64,000 nt of DNA from Erysipelotrichaceae bacterium (GTDB lineage: Bacteria; Bacillota_I; Bacilli_A; Erysipelotrichales; Erysipelotrichaceae): the NCBI GenBank assembly GCA_017441765.1, contig JAFRVK010000036.1, positions 28,170 to 92,169 of the forward strand. Reading direction: 5' to 3'. The position numbers and the translations under genes were made by a program. Below are positions 35,873 through 43,670 of the stretch, one piece after another (position 1 is the first letter of the stretch; each line of letters begins with the position of its first letter). The notes beneath the pieces were generated by a model. It made no database searches. It saw nothing but the letters and a program-made list of their open reading frames with translations, and had not been told where the DNA came from.

Positions 35873-37321
35873 TCAGACAGTGATTTTAGCGTAACGCTCG
35901 GTATCCAGTACCGTAAGCATATACTCATATGGCGTCAGGTTGACACCTTTCGCCAATGAAGCAAAGACCGTGGCAGACTGACCGGAAGCCAGCTGAACGC
36001 CTTTTCGGTCGAATGAAGCATGGTAGGTATCATTTCGGGAATTGACATTCCAGAAGACGATATTTGGGATCTCATAGCCGCTGGCCTCGAAATGCACGGC
36101 CATCTGATCATAGAATGCCCAATCTCTGTTGGCACAGCGGTCGAACTCCATATCGGTGATGACCACGATAGATGTAGGCATCTCCTGTTTAGGAGTGTTG
36201 TATTTGATCGCGGTACGCAATACCAGCAGGAATGCCGCCTCAAGGTCGGTATTCATCGCCCAATCCGCATTTTGAATGTAACGGATACGCTCTGTCAGAG
36301 AATCGCCCTTGATCTCGACCAACTCAGGACGTGCTGAGAAAGTCATGAATCTGTTGGCAAACGGACCCTGGTTGCGCTCTGCGAAATACATCGCCAGACC
36401 GATGGAGGTTGCCATCGGACGTCCGTACATCGAACCGGAAACATCTGCCATGACAAGAAAACGGTTGTCGCCCTCGACATAGTTTGGCAGCGCCTTCCAC
36501 TGCTCCTCAAGAACCGTATCCTCAGCACCGTTTTTGTAGAGATACGTCTCTACGATATCATAAGGATAAAGAACTGAGGAATTGATTTTGGCCTCGCCTT
36601 TTTTTACCTGAGACAGATACTCATCGAAACGGGCTTCGTCATTGCGACGGAAGGCGTTGCGGTAGTTGGTCATAGCCTTGGATGGAACCTCAGGGTAATT
36701 GATGTCCCCATAGTTTTTGGCCGACAGATCGACCTCGACGACTTTTAAGTAGTCACGAAGCTCAGACAATGTCTTGCGGTAATCCCGCTCGGACATACCT
36801 AAGAGTCTGGCCAGGTATTTGCCTTTTTTGACCGTGTCCTGATTGGAAGTATTAACCGATGGCAGCCATTTTGCCAGCAAGGAAATCGGCAAACCTTCCT
36901 TTTTGTTTTGGATATCCTGTTTTACCTGCTTACCGATGAGGTCAGCGATCTGCTCCGGCATATCATAAAGAAGATAGACCAGATCATCATAGCGGCCGTA
37001 CTCAGGAATATAAGGCATGTTTTTGATAAAGATATCCGGATACATGTGAGTCAGATACCGGAACATCAGACGGCCGGTACGGCGTTCGCCAAGACCGCCC
37101 CTGACATCGCGGGTATAGAAAGCCAGTTTAGTCGCAAGGAGCTTGTCCTCGACCATGGCTTTGCCGAAAAGGGTGTAGATATCGTTGTCGCTGCGGTTGC
37201 GCAATGCGCCTGCTACCGCAAACAGGTCGACCAAGGCATTGGTCGTAGTGTTGAACGCGAGTGCACCGTTTTCGGTGTAAGTGAAAGTCTGCACTTTTTT
37301 GATGTTATCTAAGAAAGTCAT
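35873..37321 (-). CDS. DUF2828/Ro-like RNA-binding protein with VWA domain
   Basis: 482 residues. The first 280 are helical and TROVE-like, including R-D-V-R-G-G-L-G-E-R (71-80) and Y-I-P-E-Y-G-R-Y-D-D-L (104-114). The end is a von Willebrand A domain with an intact MIDAS: D-V-S-G-S-M at 293-298, a later N-T-D-L-E and V-I-T-D-M-E. This is the architecture of DUF2828 proteins, relatives of Ro60/Rsr, which bind misfolded RNA and Y RNAs. It is located between a tRNA-like RNA and rtcB on the same strand. RNA quality control or delivery to RtcB is inferred. Confidence 0.8.
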   Translation of the reverse strand: MTFLDNIKKVQTFTYTENGALAFNTTTNALVDLFAVAGALRNRSDNDIYTLFGKAMVEDKLLATKLAFYTRDVRGGLGERRTGRLMFRYLTHMYPDIFIKNMPYIPEYGRYDDLVYLLYDMPEQIADLIGKQVKQDIQNKKEGLPISLLAKWLPSVNTSNQDTVKKGKYLARLLGMSERDYRKTLSELRDYLKVVEVDLSAKNYGDINYPEVPSKAMTNYRNAFRRNDEARFDEYLSQVKKGEAKINSSVLYPYDIVETYLYKNGAEDTVLEEQWKALPNYVEGDNRFLVMADVSGSMYGRPMATSIGLAMYFAERNQGPFANRFMTFSARPELVEIKGDSLTERIRYIQNADWAMNTDLEAAFLLVLRTAIKYNTPKQEMPTSIVVITDMEFDRCANRDWAFYDQMAVHFEASGYEIPNIVFWNVNSRNDTYHASFDRKGVQLASGQSATVFASLAKGVNLTPYEYMLTVLDTERYAKITV

Positions 37322-37528
37322 GGTCTAAGCCCTCCTTTGTATTCAATGACACGGCACTATGTGGTTGATCCTTCCTAAAAAGAGAGAATTGCTGTGAGTG
37401 CCGTTAGACAAGATGCCTTTTTGCGTTTGACTGTAAAGCAATTGCTGCAAGCATCTTTGTTTGTGATTATATTGCAAGCATTGACGGCAGGGTCCCATAC
37501 CCAGACGTTTGCTTGCAATACTTTTTAC
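37322..37528 (-). other. second half of the structured leader, between the tRNA-like RNA and the Ro-like gene
   Basis: No open frame of note. The minus-strand RNA can form ATTGCAAGC/GCTTGCAAT (37472-37480 with 37511-37519 on the plus strand), AGATGC/GCATCT (37450-37455 with 37411-37416), and a perfect ACGGCACT/AGTGCCGT pairing (37351-37358 with 37396-37403) close to the ribosome site GGAGGG. ATTGCTGCAAG at 37441-37451 is repeated at 37658-37668. A second AGACGTTT copy (37503-37510) could compete with the outer helix of the tRNA-like element. Confidence 0.5.
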
Positions 37529-37628
37529 AAGACGTTTTTTGACCGCGGGATTCGAACCCGCCTCTCCCGGATCCGATCCGGGCACTTCAACCAGTTAAGT
37601 TAGATCTCTGTTTTGCTGTAAACGTCTT
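37529..37628 (-). ncRNA. tRNA-like (Y-RNA-like) noncoding RNA with CGG anticodon loop
   Basis: Read on the minus strand, 37538-37609 folds as a tRNA: U8-A9, D-arm ACTT/AAGT with GG in a 9-base loop, anticodon arm CCCGG/CCGGG around the 7-base loop ATCGGAT, 4-base variable loop, and T-arm GCGGG/CCCGC around TTCGAAT. The acceptor stem keeps only four pairs (GATC/GGTC); its three outer pairs are mismatched. Instead the core is held by an added 9-bp helix, AAGACGTTT (37628-37620) with AAACGTCTT (37537-37529), through an asymmetric 13/3 internal loop. No CCA end is encoded. It is therefore unlikely to be a working tRNA-Pro. Position ahead of Ro-like and rtcB genes fits a Y-RNA-type scaffold or decoy. 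Confidence 0.75.
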
Positions 37629-37691
37629 TCTTTGCCAGACACCGTTTCTTCCTAAGGATTGCTGCAAGTTTCTGTGTCTTTTGACATTTTC

Positions 37692-37804
37692 ATCATAACA
37701 GACCACCATTTAGAAAGAAATTGTCACATATACATATAGTTTGACCACCTTTTTATTTATAGTTATGCATTATTTTTCATTATTATTGGATATTTTCGAC
37801 CACT
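37692..37804. promoter_or_regulatory. divergent promoter region with three direct repeats
   Basis: An extended -10, TGTTATGAT, on the minus strand (TATGAT at 37692-37697) would start the tRNA-like/Ro/rtcB transcript near 37684. GACCACC occurs at 37701-37707 and 37743-37749 and GACCACT at 37798-37804, spaced 42 and 55 bases. The first copy touches the extended -10. The region between is strongly A+T-rich. These repeats are the best candidates for binding by the WYL regulator. Confidence 0.5.
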
Positions 37805-37837
37805 TTCAGTGTACTATGGATATGAAAGAGGTCAAAA

Positions 37838-38854
37838 ATGGAAGAAAAACTCAAAATCTACATCCCTGACAGTGTCAACAATATCCTTCTGAAAGATATG
37901 GAACGTTTTGAATTCTACAAGAAAGACGGTTCCCTGAATAAGAACGAATTCTATAACACCCTGATCGTCAACTACTATGAGCAGTACGAAGAAAACCAGA
38001 GCGCCATTTTTGCACATATCAAGGATACGATCAAAGGGAAGTCTTCCATTTCCGATGCTTCGATCAGCGATATCGCTGCCGATATCCTGCAGTATGTGGA
38101 TGTCAGGACCTATCAGCTGGATAAGGAGAAATACGATGTCGCGATCGCAATGAAACCGACCAGGAAGTCTCAGGATGACATCGAATACATACAGAACTGT
38201 CTTTTAGGCAATTCCACATTATCCAACTATTTCCGGAATATGTTTGCATCTTATGCCATGCTGCCGCAGGACAAGCGGGAAACGATCATCTTCAAACCGA
38301 CTTTCGAACTGGTCAGGGAAGCGATCGACAAACAGCGAAAGATCTATTTCACGACCATCAACAGCAAGAATCCTCATGTGGTATCCCCTTATGCGATTGC
38401 CAATTCTAAGGAAGAACTGTTCAATTATCTCCTGTGCCAGTTCAATGACATTCCCTACAGCTTCCGGATGAGCAGGATGCGCCAGGTCAAGGTCCTCAAC
38501 GAGTCTGCCGAACTGTCCGAAGACAATATCGTATTCCTGGATCGCATGAGCAAGTACGGCCCGCAGTTCTCCTATGAAACCTGGAAACCGCAGGTACCGA
38601 TTGTCGTGAGGCTGACTGAGAAAGGCCAGAAGCAGTTCAAAGCCATGTATCTGCATCGTCCGACGCCATACAGGATCGAGGATGATGTCTACTACTTCGA
38701 CTGTTCCAGAGCACAGGCATTCCAGTATTTCTCCCGATTGGGATCCAATGCGATGGTACTGGAACCTGCGGAACTGATCGAGGATCTGCATCGTTTCTAT
38801 TCTTTTGCGGAACGCAAATACCGCAGAACAGAAGAAAAGACCAGAAACCAATAA
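37838..38854 (+). CDS. WYL-domain regulator with ribbon-helix-helix-like N-terminus
   Basis: 338 residues. Residues about 4-50 (K-I-Y-I-P-D-S-V, then K-N-E-F-Y-N-T-L-I) resemble a CopG-type ribbon-helix-helix DNA-binding unit. The middle and C-terminal parts contain a WYL-like segment (K-I-Y-F-T-T-I, V-V-S-P-Y-A-I, Y-S-F-R-M-S-R) and a beta-rich C-terminal extension. WYL domains sense nucleic-acid or nucleotide ligands and often control defence or repair operons. It is divergent from the tRNA-like/Ro/rtcB unit across a 150-base region, so it is its probable regulator. AAAGAGG precedes the start. Confidence 0.75.
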   Translation: MEEKLKIYIPDSVNNILLKDMERFEFYKKDGSLNKNEFYNTLIVNYYEQYEENQSAIFAHIKDTIKGKSSISDASISDIAADILQYVDVRTYQLDKEKYDVAIAMKPTRKSQDDIEYIQNCLLGNSTLSNYFRNMFASYAMLPQDKRETIIFKPTFELVREAIDKQRKIYFTTINSKNPHVVSPYAIANSKEELFNYLLCQFNDIPYSFRMSRMRQVKVLNESAELSEDNIVFLDRMSKYGPQFSYETWKPQVPIVVRLTEKGQKQFKAMYLHRPTPYRIEDDVYYFDCSRAQAFQYFSRLGSNAMVLEPAELIEDLHRFYSFAERKYRRTEEKTRNQ

Positions 38855-38987
38855 CATATTTTTCCATAATTGAAACATAATTCTGATACAGCCGTTTACT
38901 ATGATAAAGATGCAAGGTCAAGAAAACCTTGCGCTGCCACTACCCTCCTGAATGTTGTGTCAGTCATATTTATCCCCTTAATCAACA

Positions 38988-39021
38988 GAAAAAGCTCCCA
39001 CATAATATCGGGAGCTTTTCT
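38988..39021. terminator. bidirectional terminator
   Basis: AAAAGCTCCC (38990-38999) and GGGAGCTTTT (39010-39019) between convergent units. Confidence 0.85.
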
Positions 39022-39042
39022 CATATACAGATAAGGGATTTC

Positions 39043-40122
39043 TTATTCTTTTCCCAGATGCTCGGAATGAGTATTGAAATACTTCTGATCCGGCAGGATC
39101 ATGTCTTTGAACAAAGGCACTTCTACGCCGAAATCGACTGCCAGACGATAGGACAGGATCTGAATGATCGGCGCAAATTCCAAAGCAATGAATTCCGTGC
39201 TGACAAAATCTAATGGCAGGTCTTTCTCATCCATCGTACTCTTCCCGATGATATAGGCAGGTCCGACTTCGGTCTTGACATATTTCGCGATTCCTTCTGC
39301 CAGCGCCTGATCGCTCACCCCATCATTCAGGATGATGACCCGGTTCTTGGAAGTCATGCCCATATTCGGTCCATGCAGGCCGTCATCCATCTCATAGCCG
39401 ACTGCCGCATAGCGTTTGTCGACTTCCAGGATCTTTAACGCCGCTTCCAAAGCGACACCAAACAACGATTTTGGTCCATAGATCATGAAACTCTCACCGG
39501 AAGCGATCTCGTCTTTGACCTTGTCGAACCAGCTGTTCGCCAGTTCCACGACCCTGTCGTGATTCTCGGTCGTTGCCCATGCTTCGGCAATCTGCCTGTC
39601 ATAAGTCTCCTGATCGATGTGTCCGTTGATCAGACCCATCTCCAGACCCATCAGCAGTTCCGTCAGGATCGTCGCACAGTAGCCGATCGTGCGCATGCCA
39701 TATTCCTCGAAACCACAACCCATATTTATGAAAAGCTCGGTCTCCCTGGCGATTTTCGTATCAGCTTTCTCACTGACTGCCACGGTATGGCAACCCAGTT
39801 CCCTGACCTTGATGACAGCTTGCTGAGTCAAAGTGGAATTGCCTGTCTGGGAAATGAAAACATATAACGCTTTCGGATTGTAAACTGTCTTGTTCAGGAA
39901 CAGATTCGGAAGATAAGCAATCGTCGAAATGCCGCTGAAACGTTCCACGATCTGATAGGCAGCTGTCGATGAAGTATTGCTGCTGCCGCTTCCTACGAAG
40001 ACGATCTCATTGATATCATCAACGTGTTCCTTATAGAAATCATTGAATTGTCTGAATGTTTCTTTGCGGTTACTGATAATCTCCTGATTGATTTGTTTTT
40101 CTCTGATGATACATTCTATCAT
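39043..40122 (-). CDS. SIS-domain sugar isomerase/deglycase (FrlB/AgaS-like)
   Basis: 359 residues from the ATG at 40122, which has AAGGAGAG upstream. Two SIS domains: the first has V-G-S-G-S-S-N-T-S-S and I-S-Q-T-G-N-S-T, the sugar-phosphate-binding loops; the second spans about 200-340. Relatives include fructoselysine- and glucoselysine-6-phosphate deglycases and amino-sugar isomerases. As the last gene of a mannose-type PTS operon it should process the sugar phosphate delivered by that transporter. Amadori compound or amino sugar are both plausible. Confidence 0.8.
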   Translation of the reverse strand: MIECIIREKQINQEIISNRKETFRQFNDFYKEHVDDINEIVFVGSGSSNTSSTAAYQIVERFSGISTIAYLPNLFLNKTVYNPKALYVFISQTGNSTLTQQAVIKVRELGCHTVAVSEKADTKIARETELFINMGCGFEEYGMRTIGYCATILTELLMGLEMGLINGHIDQETYDRQIAEAWATTENHDRVVELANSWFDKVKDEIASGESFMIYGPKSLFGVALEAALKILEVDKRYAAVGYEMDDGLHGPNMGMTSKNRVIILNDGVSDQALAEGIAKYVKTEVGPAYIIGKSTMDEKDLPLDFVSTEFIALEFAPIIQILSYRLAVDFGVEVPLFKDMILPDQKYFNTHSEHLGKE

Positions 40123-40180
40123 GTGTTCTCTCCTTAGACTTCGAAAAGAAGCGGACATCTTTCGATGCCCGCTGTACTGA

Positions 40181-41002
40181 TTAACAGATTCCTAAGAGTG
40201 ACAGTACTGTACCGACAACAAACAGGATCAGGATCAAAGCCATCGGCGAGACCTTTTTCTTGGCCAGCAGCCAGTAGCTCAGTAAAGTGACTCCCAACGG
40301 AAGCAATCCAGGCATGATGCCATCGAGGACGCCCTGAACAGCAGTCGAGTCTGCATCGACGACACTGATTTCCAGCGAAGTAGACAGTGCGACATAGGTA
40401 GCTGTCAGGCCGCCGATGACGACCAGACCGACATCAGTCAGGCCTTCGACCAGTCTTGCCATTGCGTTGGAAGAAAGCACGGAAATGGAATCGACACCAA
40501 GTTCGTAGCCTCTTCTCATCAGATACCAGGAAACAAATAAGGAAACAGCGACCCAGGCGATCATGTAGAGGATCGGACCCAGGACATTGCCCTGATAAGC
40601 CATCGTCATAGCGATCGACATCAGAATGACTTCGATCAGCGAGTTCATGACGGAGTCGCCGATACCGGCTAACGGACCCATCATGGAAGACTTGATGGAA
40701 GAAATCGCTTCGGAAGGAATATCCTTGCCATTGGCTTTTTCTTCTTCCATGGCATTGACGATGCCAAGGATCGCACAACCGACTGTAGGCTGCGTGTTGA
40801 AGAATTCCATATGAGCAGTCAGCCTCTCGGCAAATGCCGCATCATCATTCGGATAGAGTTTTCTCAGGGACGGAGCCATTGCCAGAGCCCAGTCGATGTT
40901 CTGCATTCTTTCCCAGTTGTTGGAAAGGCAGCAGAAGTTCAGCCAGATCAGCCAAGATTTACGTAAATCGGCATTCGTTAATTTTTTCATATTTTCTGAC
41001 AT
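40181..41002 (-). CDS. PTS system mannose-family EIID subunit
   Basis: 273 residues with the EIID pattern: an N-terminal amphipathic region ending N-N-W-E-R-M-Q, then G-I-G-D-S-V-M-N-S-L, and C-terminal membrane segments. The ATG at 41002 lies eight bases from GGAGG; an ATG two codons earlier touches the ribosome site and is less likely. Together with EIIC it forms the membrane channel that takes up and phosphorylates a hexose or derivative. Confidence 0.88.
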   Translation of the reverse strand: MSENMKKLTNADLRKSWLIWLNFCCLSNNWERMQNIDWALAMAPSLRKLYPNDDAAFAERLTAHMEFFNTQPTVGCAILGIVNAMEEEKANGKDIPSEAISSIKSSMMGPLAGIGDSVMNSLIEVILMSIAMTMAYQGNVLGPILYMIAWVAVSLFVSWYLMRRGYELGVDSISVLSSNAMARLVEGLTDVGLVVIGGLTATYVALSTSLEISVVDADSTAVQGVLDGIMPGLLPLGVTLLSYWLLAKKKVSPMALILILFVVGTVLSLLGIC

Positions 41003-41014
41003 GTTCATACCCTC

Positions 41015-41797
41015 CTATTCCAGACTCTCCAGCGTATCATCGCTGTTCTTGTTGCGTAATTCATCCAGGATGATAGCGACAACGATCGCAAGGATCGTCA
41101 GCGGTACAGAACCGATACCTAAGACGGCATACGCGATGAAACCGAACAGGAAGAAGCACCAGTGTGAAGGCTTGGTCACCATGACCTTCAGCAGCAGAGC
41201 CATACCGACAGCCGGCAGGATTCCGCCGACAACACCCATGGCATTGGTAACTGCTTCAGGCATCCAGGCTTCGATCGCTGAACTGTACTGTGCGCCGTAG
41301 TAGATGACCGGGAAGGTCGTCAGGAAACGGATCGCGTTGAAGATGATCGCCGGAATGATGATACCGAAGATCCACATGCTGCGGGTGTCACCCTTCTCGG
41401 CATACTTATCGCACCAGTGTGATACGAAGACACAGACAGCATTCTGCGCCGTGAACAGCAAAGCGCCGAAGATACCGATCGGAATCGATAAAGCCAGAGC
41501 CATCGCCGTATCGCTGCCGCCTGCCATAGCCAGAGCCGTAGCCGTATAACCAGCCATTGTAACATCGGACGACATGACGTTACCTACTGCCTGTGAGTTC
41601 ATATAGACAGCATTCAAAGTCGCACCGATCAGCATACCGGTCTTGATATCACCAAGGATCGCACCTACGATCGTACCGGCAACCAGCGGTCTTCCGATTC
41701 CGAAGTAGCCACCGATATCGCCGAACAGTGGAAACATCAGGTTGGAGAAGACGCTGAATAAAGTAATCAGAACCGCTTGCACAAATGTGATCTGCAT
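41015..41797 (-). CDS. PTS system mannose-family EIIC subunit
   Basis: 260 residues, seven to eight hydrophobic segments, starting M-Q-I-T-F-V-Q-A-V and containing G-R-P-L-V-A-G-T-I-V-G-A-I-L-G-D, the typical EIIC-man signature. It lies 12 bases before EIID and 31 bases after EIIB. It forms the sugar-translocating channel with EIID. Confidence 0.9.
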   Translation of the reverse strand: MQITFVQAVLITLFSVFSNLMFPLFGDIGGYFGIGRPLVAGTIVGAILGDIKTGMLIGATLNAVYMNSQAVGNVMSSDVTMAGYTATALAMAGGSDTAMALALSIPIGIFGALLFTAQNAVCVFVSHWCDKYAEKGDTRSMWIFGIIIPAIIFNAIRFLTTFPVIYYGAQYSSAIEAWMPEAVTNAMGVVGGILPAVGMALLLKVMVTKPSHWCFFLFGFIAYAVLGIGSVPLTILAIVVAIILDELRNKNSDDTLESLE

Positions 41798-41828
41798 AAT
41801 AGTTAGTCCCCCTTTCGCATTGATTCAG

Positions 41829-42311
41829 TTACATTTTCTTTAATATATCCGCAAGTGAAACCGGCATTTCACTAGGGAGCAGTTGGAATCGCACATCGAC
41901 CTGTCTCTCATTCAGGTCTCTGGCTGCTTCTAATTCTTCCGGGCTGAAGTAGGTATTCTTTGCCATCTGTACCGTTCCTTCTTTCCCGCTGGCAGGTCCG
42001 ATCACCATCGAAGGGATCTCAAGTCCCTGTTTTACCAGGACATCTGCCGTCGTGATCGTCTTGAAGATGACCAGGGTACGGGCATTTGCCTGTGCCGCAT
42101 CTTTTTCCAGCAACGCCAGGGCCCGATCGGTACCGCAGACGACCAGATCGACATGAGGCGGTTTGGCGATCTTCAGGATCGACATCGTGATCGGATCATT
42201 GACGACATTGTCATCGATGATGATGATCCGGTTGATCTGAAACTCTCTGATCCAGGAAGTCTGAACCTGTCCGTGGATCAGACGATCGTCGACACGAAAT
42301 ACTTTGACCAT
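41829..42311 (-). CDS. PTS system mannose/fructose/sorbose EIIB subunit
   Basis: 160 residues with the phosphorylated histidine His13 in D-D-R-L-I-H-G-Q-V-Q, the EIIB-man/sorbose motif. It leads the operon IIB-IIC-IID-SIS isomerase. No EIIA gene exists in the operon or anywhere in the window, so phosphate must come from an EIIA encoded elsewhere. AGGGAGG precedes the start. Confidence 0.92.
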   Translation of the reverse strand: MVKVFRVDDRLIHGQVQTSWIREFQINRIIIIDDNVVNDPITMSILKIAKPPHVDLVVCGTDRALALLEKDAAQANARTLVIFKTITTADVLVKQGLEIPSMVIGPASGKEGTVQMAKNTYFSPEELEAARDLNERQVDVRFQLLPSEMPVSLADILKKM

Positions 42312-42369
42312 TCTTATTCCTCCCTTTTTTCAATCATTATGCTTCAGATATGAGATTATAAACAGTATA

Positions 42370-42533
42370 AAAGTTGTGATTCAACATTTTCAATTTCATC
42401 ATAACAGACAAATACCCTAAAAACAAGCATTTTAATCTGTGGTTTTTGGGATTTTTAGTGTAAAATAATGTTGGATTACAACTTTTGTGGGATTTTGTGG
42501 GATGTTGAAAAAATAATGTGGCATTTTTATAGA
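42370..42533. promoter_or_regulatory. divergent PTS/DeoR control region with paired operators
   Basis: Minus strand: TTGTTT (42421-42426) and TATGAT (42398-42403), 17 bases apart, drive the PTS operon. Plus strand: TTGAAA (42505-42510) and TATAGA (42528-42533), 17 apart, drive the regulator. AAAGTTGTGATTCAACATT (42370-42388) recurs inverted at 42467-42485 with 17 of 19 matches, the arms 97 bases apart, one just downstream of the PTS start. DNA looping by the DeoR protein is a natural reading. Confidence 0.65.
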
Positions 42534-42549
42534 ATATACGGAGGGTGAC

Positions 42550-43314
42550 ATGAAGACAGAGAGAAGAGAATATATTCTCGATAAGATCAGAATCGATAAG
42601 AAAATAAAGGCCCAGGATATCGTGCAGCAGTTCGATGTGACGATGGAAACGGTCAGAAGAGATCTGGAGGAGCTGGAGAATCAGGGATTGCTTAGAAGAG
42701 TGTATGGCGGAGCGATCGAAGGACGGATCTTTGAGCCGGAACCTTCCTATGATTCCCGTATCATTTCCAGGCTGGATGAAAAGCAGGCGATCGCCCATAA
42801 CACGGCGGAACTGATCAATGATGGAGAGTTCGTCTATCTCGATGGCGGAACGACGGTTCTGGAAGTTGCTACGGAACTGGCAAACAGCGGGAAGGCTCTG
42901 ACTGTCGTAACGAATGCCTTGCCGATTGCGGAAGCGCTCCTGCATGGAGAAAACATCGAAGTCATCGTCCTGGGCGGTTTCGTCAGCAAAGGCGAGTCTG
43001 TCATCAACCGTCTGCAGGATCCGACCATCATCAATGTCTTCAATTTCCAGAAAACCATTCTCGGTGCGGCATCCATCTCTCCTTCCCAGGGCGTTACCGA
43101 TTATAATCTTGATGTCTCCATGTTAAAGAAACGGATCATGGAAAAATCCGATAAGGTCATCTTCGTTGCCGATCACAGCAAGTTCAACAAGCGGGTCCGT
43201 TATACCGTAGCGGATTATCACGATATCGATGTGATCGTCACAGATAAAAAGACTTCTCCGGAGGATATCGAAACCTGCAAGAAAGCAGGGATCGAAGTGA
43301 TCGTCTGTGAATGA
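42550..43314 (+). CDS. DeoR-family transcriptional regulator
   Basis: 254 residues: an N-terminal helix-turn-helix (residues 5-58, with M-E-T-V-R-R-D-L-E-E-L) and a sugar-phosphate-binding sensor domain with Y-L-D-G-G-T-T and the late V-A-D-H-S-K-F. It is divergent from the PTS operon, so a PTS-derived sugar phosphate is its likely inducer. GGAGGG lies at suitable distance. Confidence 0.92.
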   Translation: MKTERREYILDKIRIDKKIKAQDIVQQFDVTMETVRRDLEELENQGLLRRVYGGAIEGRIFEPEPSYDSRIISRLDEKQAIAHNTAELINDGEFVYLDGGTTVLEVATELANSGKALTVVTNALPIAEALLHGENIEVIVLGGFVSKGESVINRLQDPTIINVFNFQKTILGAASISPSQGVTDYNLDVSMLKKRIMEKSDKVIFVADHSKFNKRVRYTVADYHDIDVIVTDKKTSPEDIETCKKAGIEVIVCE

Positions 43315-43342
43315 AAAAAATGAATCTCAGATTCATTTTTTT
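43314..43342. terminator. bidirectional terminator
   Basis: AAAAAAATGAATC and GATTCATTTTTTT with a 3-base loop, shared by the convergent deoR-type and acpS genes; it touches both stop codons. Confidence 0.9.
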
Positions 43343-43670
43343 ATTCTTCCAGTACGGCCATTCCTACACTGTAGTTGTGTTCGTGGGAAATGGAAACAGA
43401 TAACTTATAGTCCTTATATGTGATTCCGGGTTTTCCTTTCGAATTGTTTACGATATTCAGATCCGTGAATTCCGGGATCTCGTAATCGCTGAGTGCTTTG
43501 ATGATCGCTTCCTTCACTGCAAAACGTCCTGCGACGAAACGCACTTTCTTCTCCAGAGGATAATCCTCACACAGCTTTCTTTCATCTTCAGAAAGCACTT
43601 TGCGCATGAATGCATCACTCAGTACTTTTCTGACCCGTTCGTTTTCTACGATATCGATTCCGACGTTCAT
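43341..43670 (-). CDS. acpS: holo-[acyl-carrier-protein] synthase
   Basis: 109 residues with the family motifs G-I-D-I-V-E near the start and F-A-V-K-E-A-I-I-K-A-L at about 50-60, which hold the magnesium ligands. It transfers phosphopantetheine from CoA to the conserved serine of ACP. It could also activate the ACP encoded at 53966. Its start overlaps rarA by four bases. Confidence 0.94.
   Translation of the reverse strand: MNVGIDIVENERVRKVLSDAFMRKVLSEDERKLCEDYPLEKKVRFVAGRFAVKEAIIKALSDYEIPEFTDLNIVNNSKGKPGITYKDYKLSVSISHEHNYSVGMAVLEE

Noticed and set aside
37538..37609. Functional tRNA-Pro(CGG) gene
   Set aside because: Three acceptor pairs are mismatched, A1/A37 do not fit tRNA-Pro identity, and the element is embedded in a longer leader with an extra helix.
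38912..38932. GCAAGGT/ACCTTGC hairpin as terminator of the WYL gene
   Set aside because: No T run follows; a clear terminator lies at 38988-39021.
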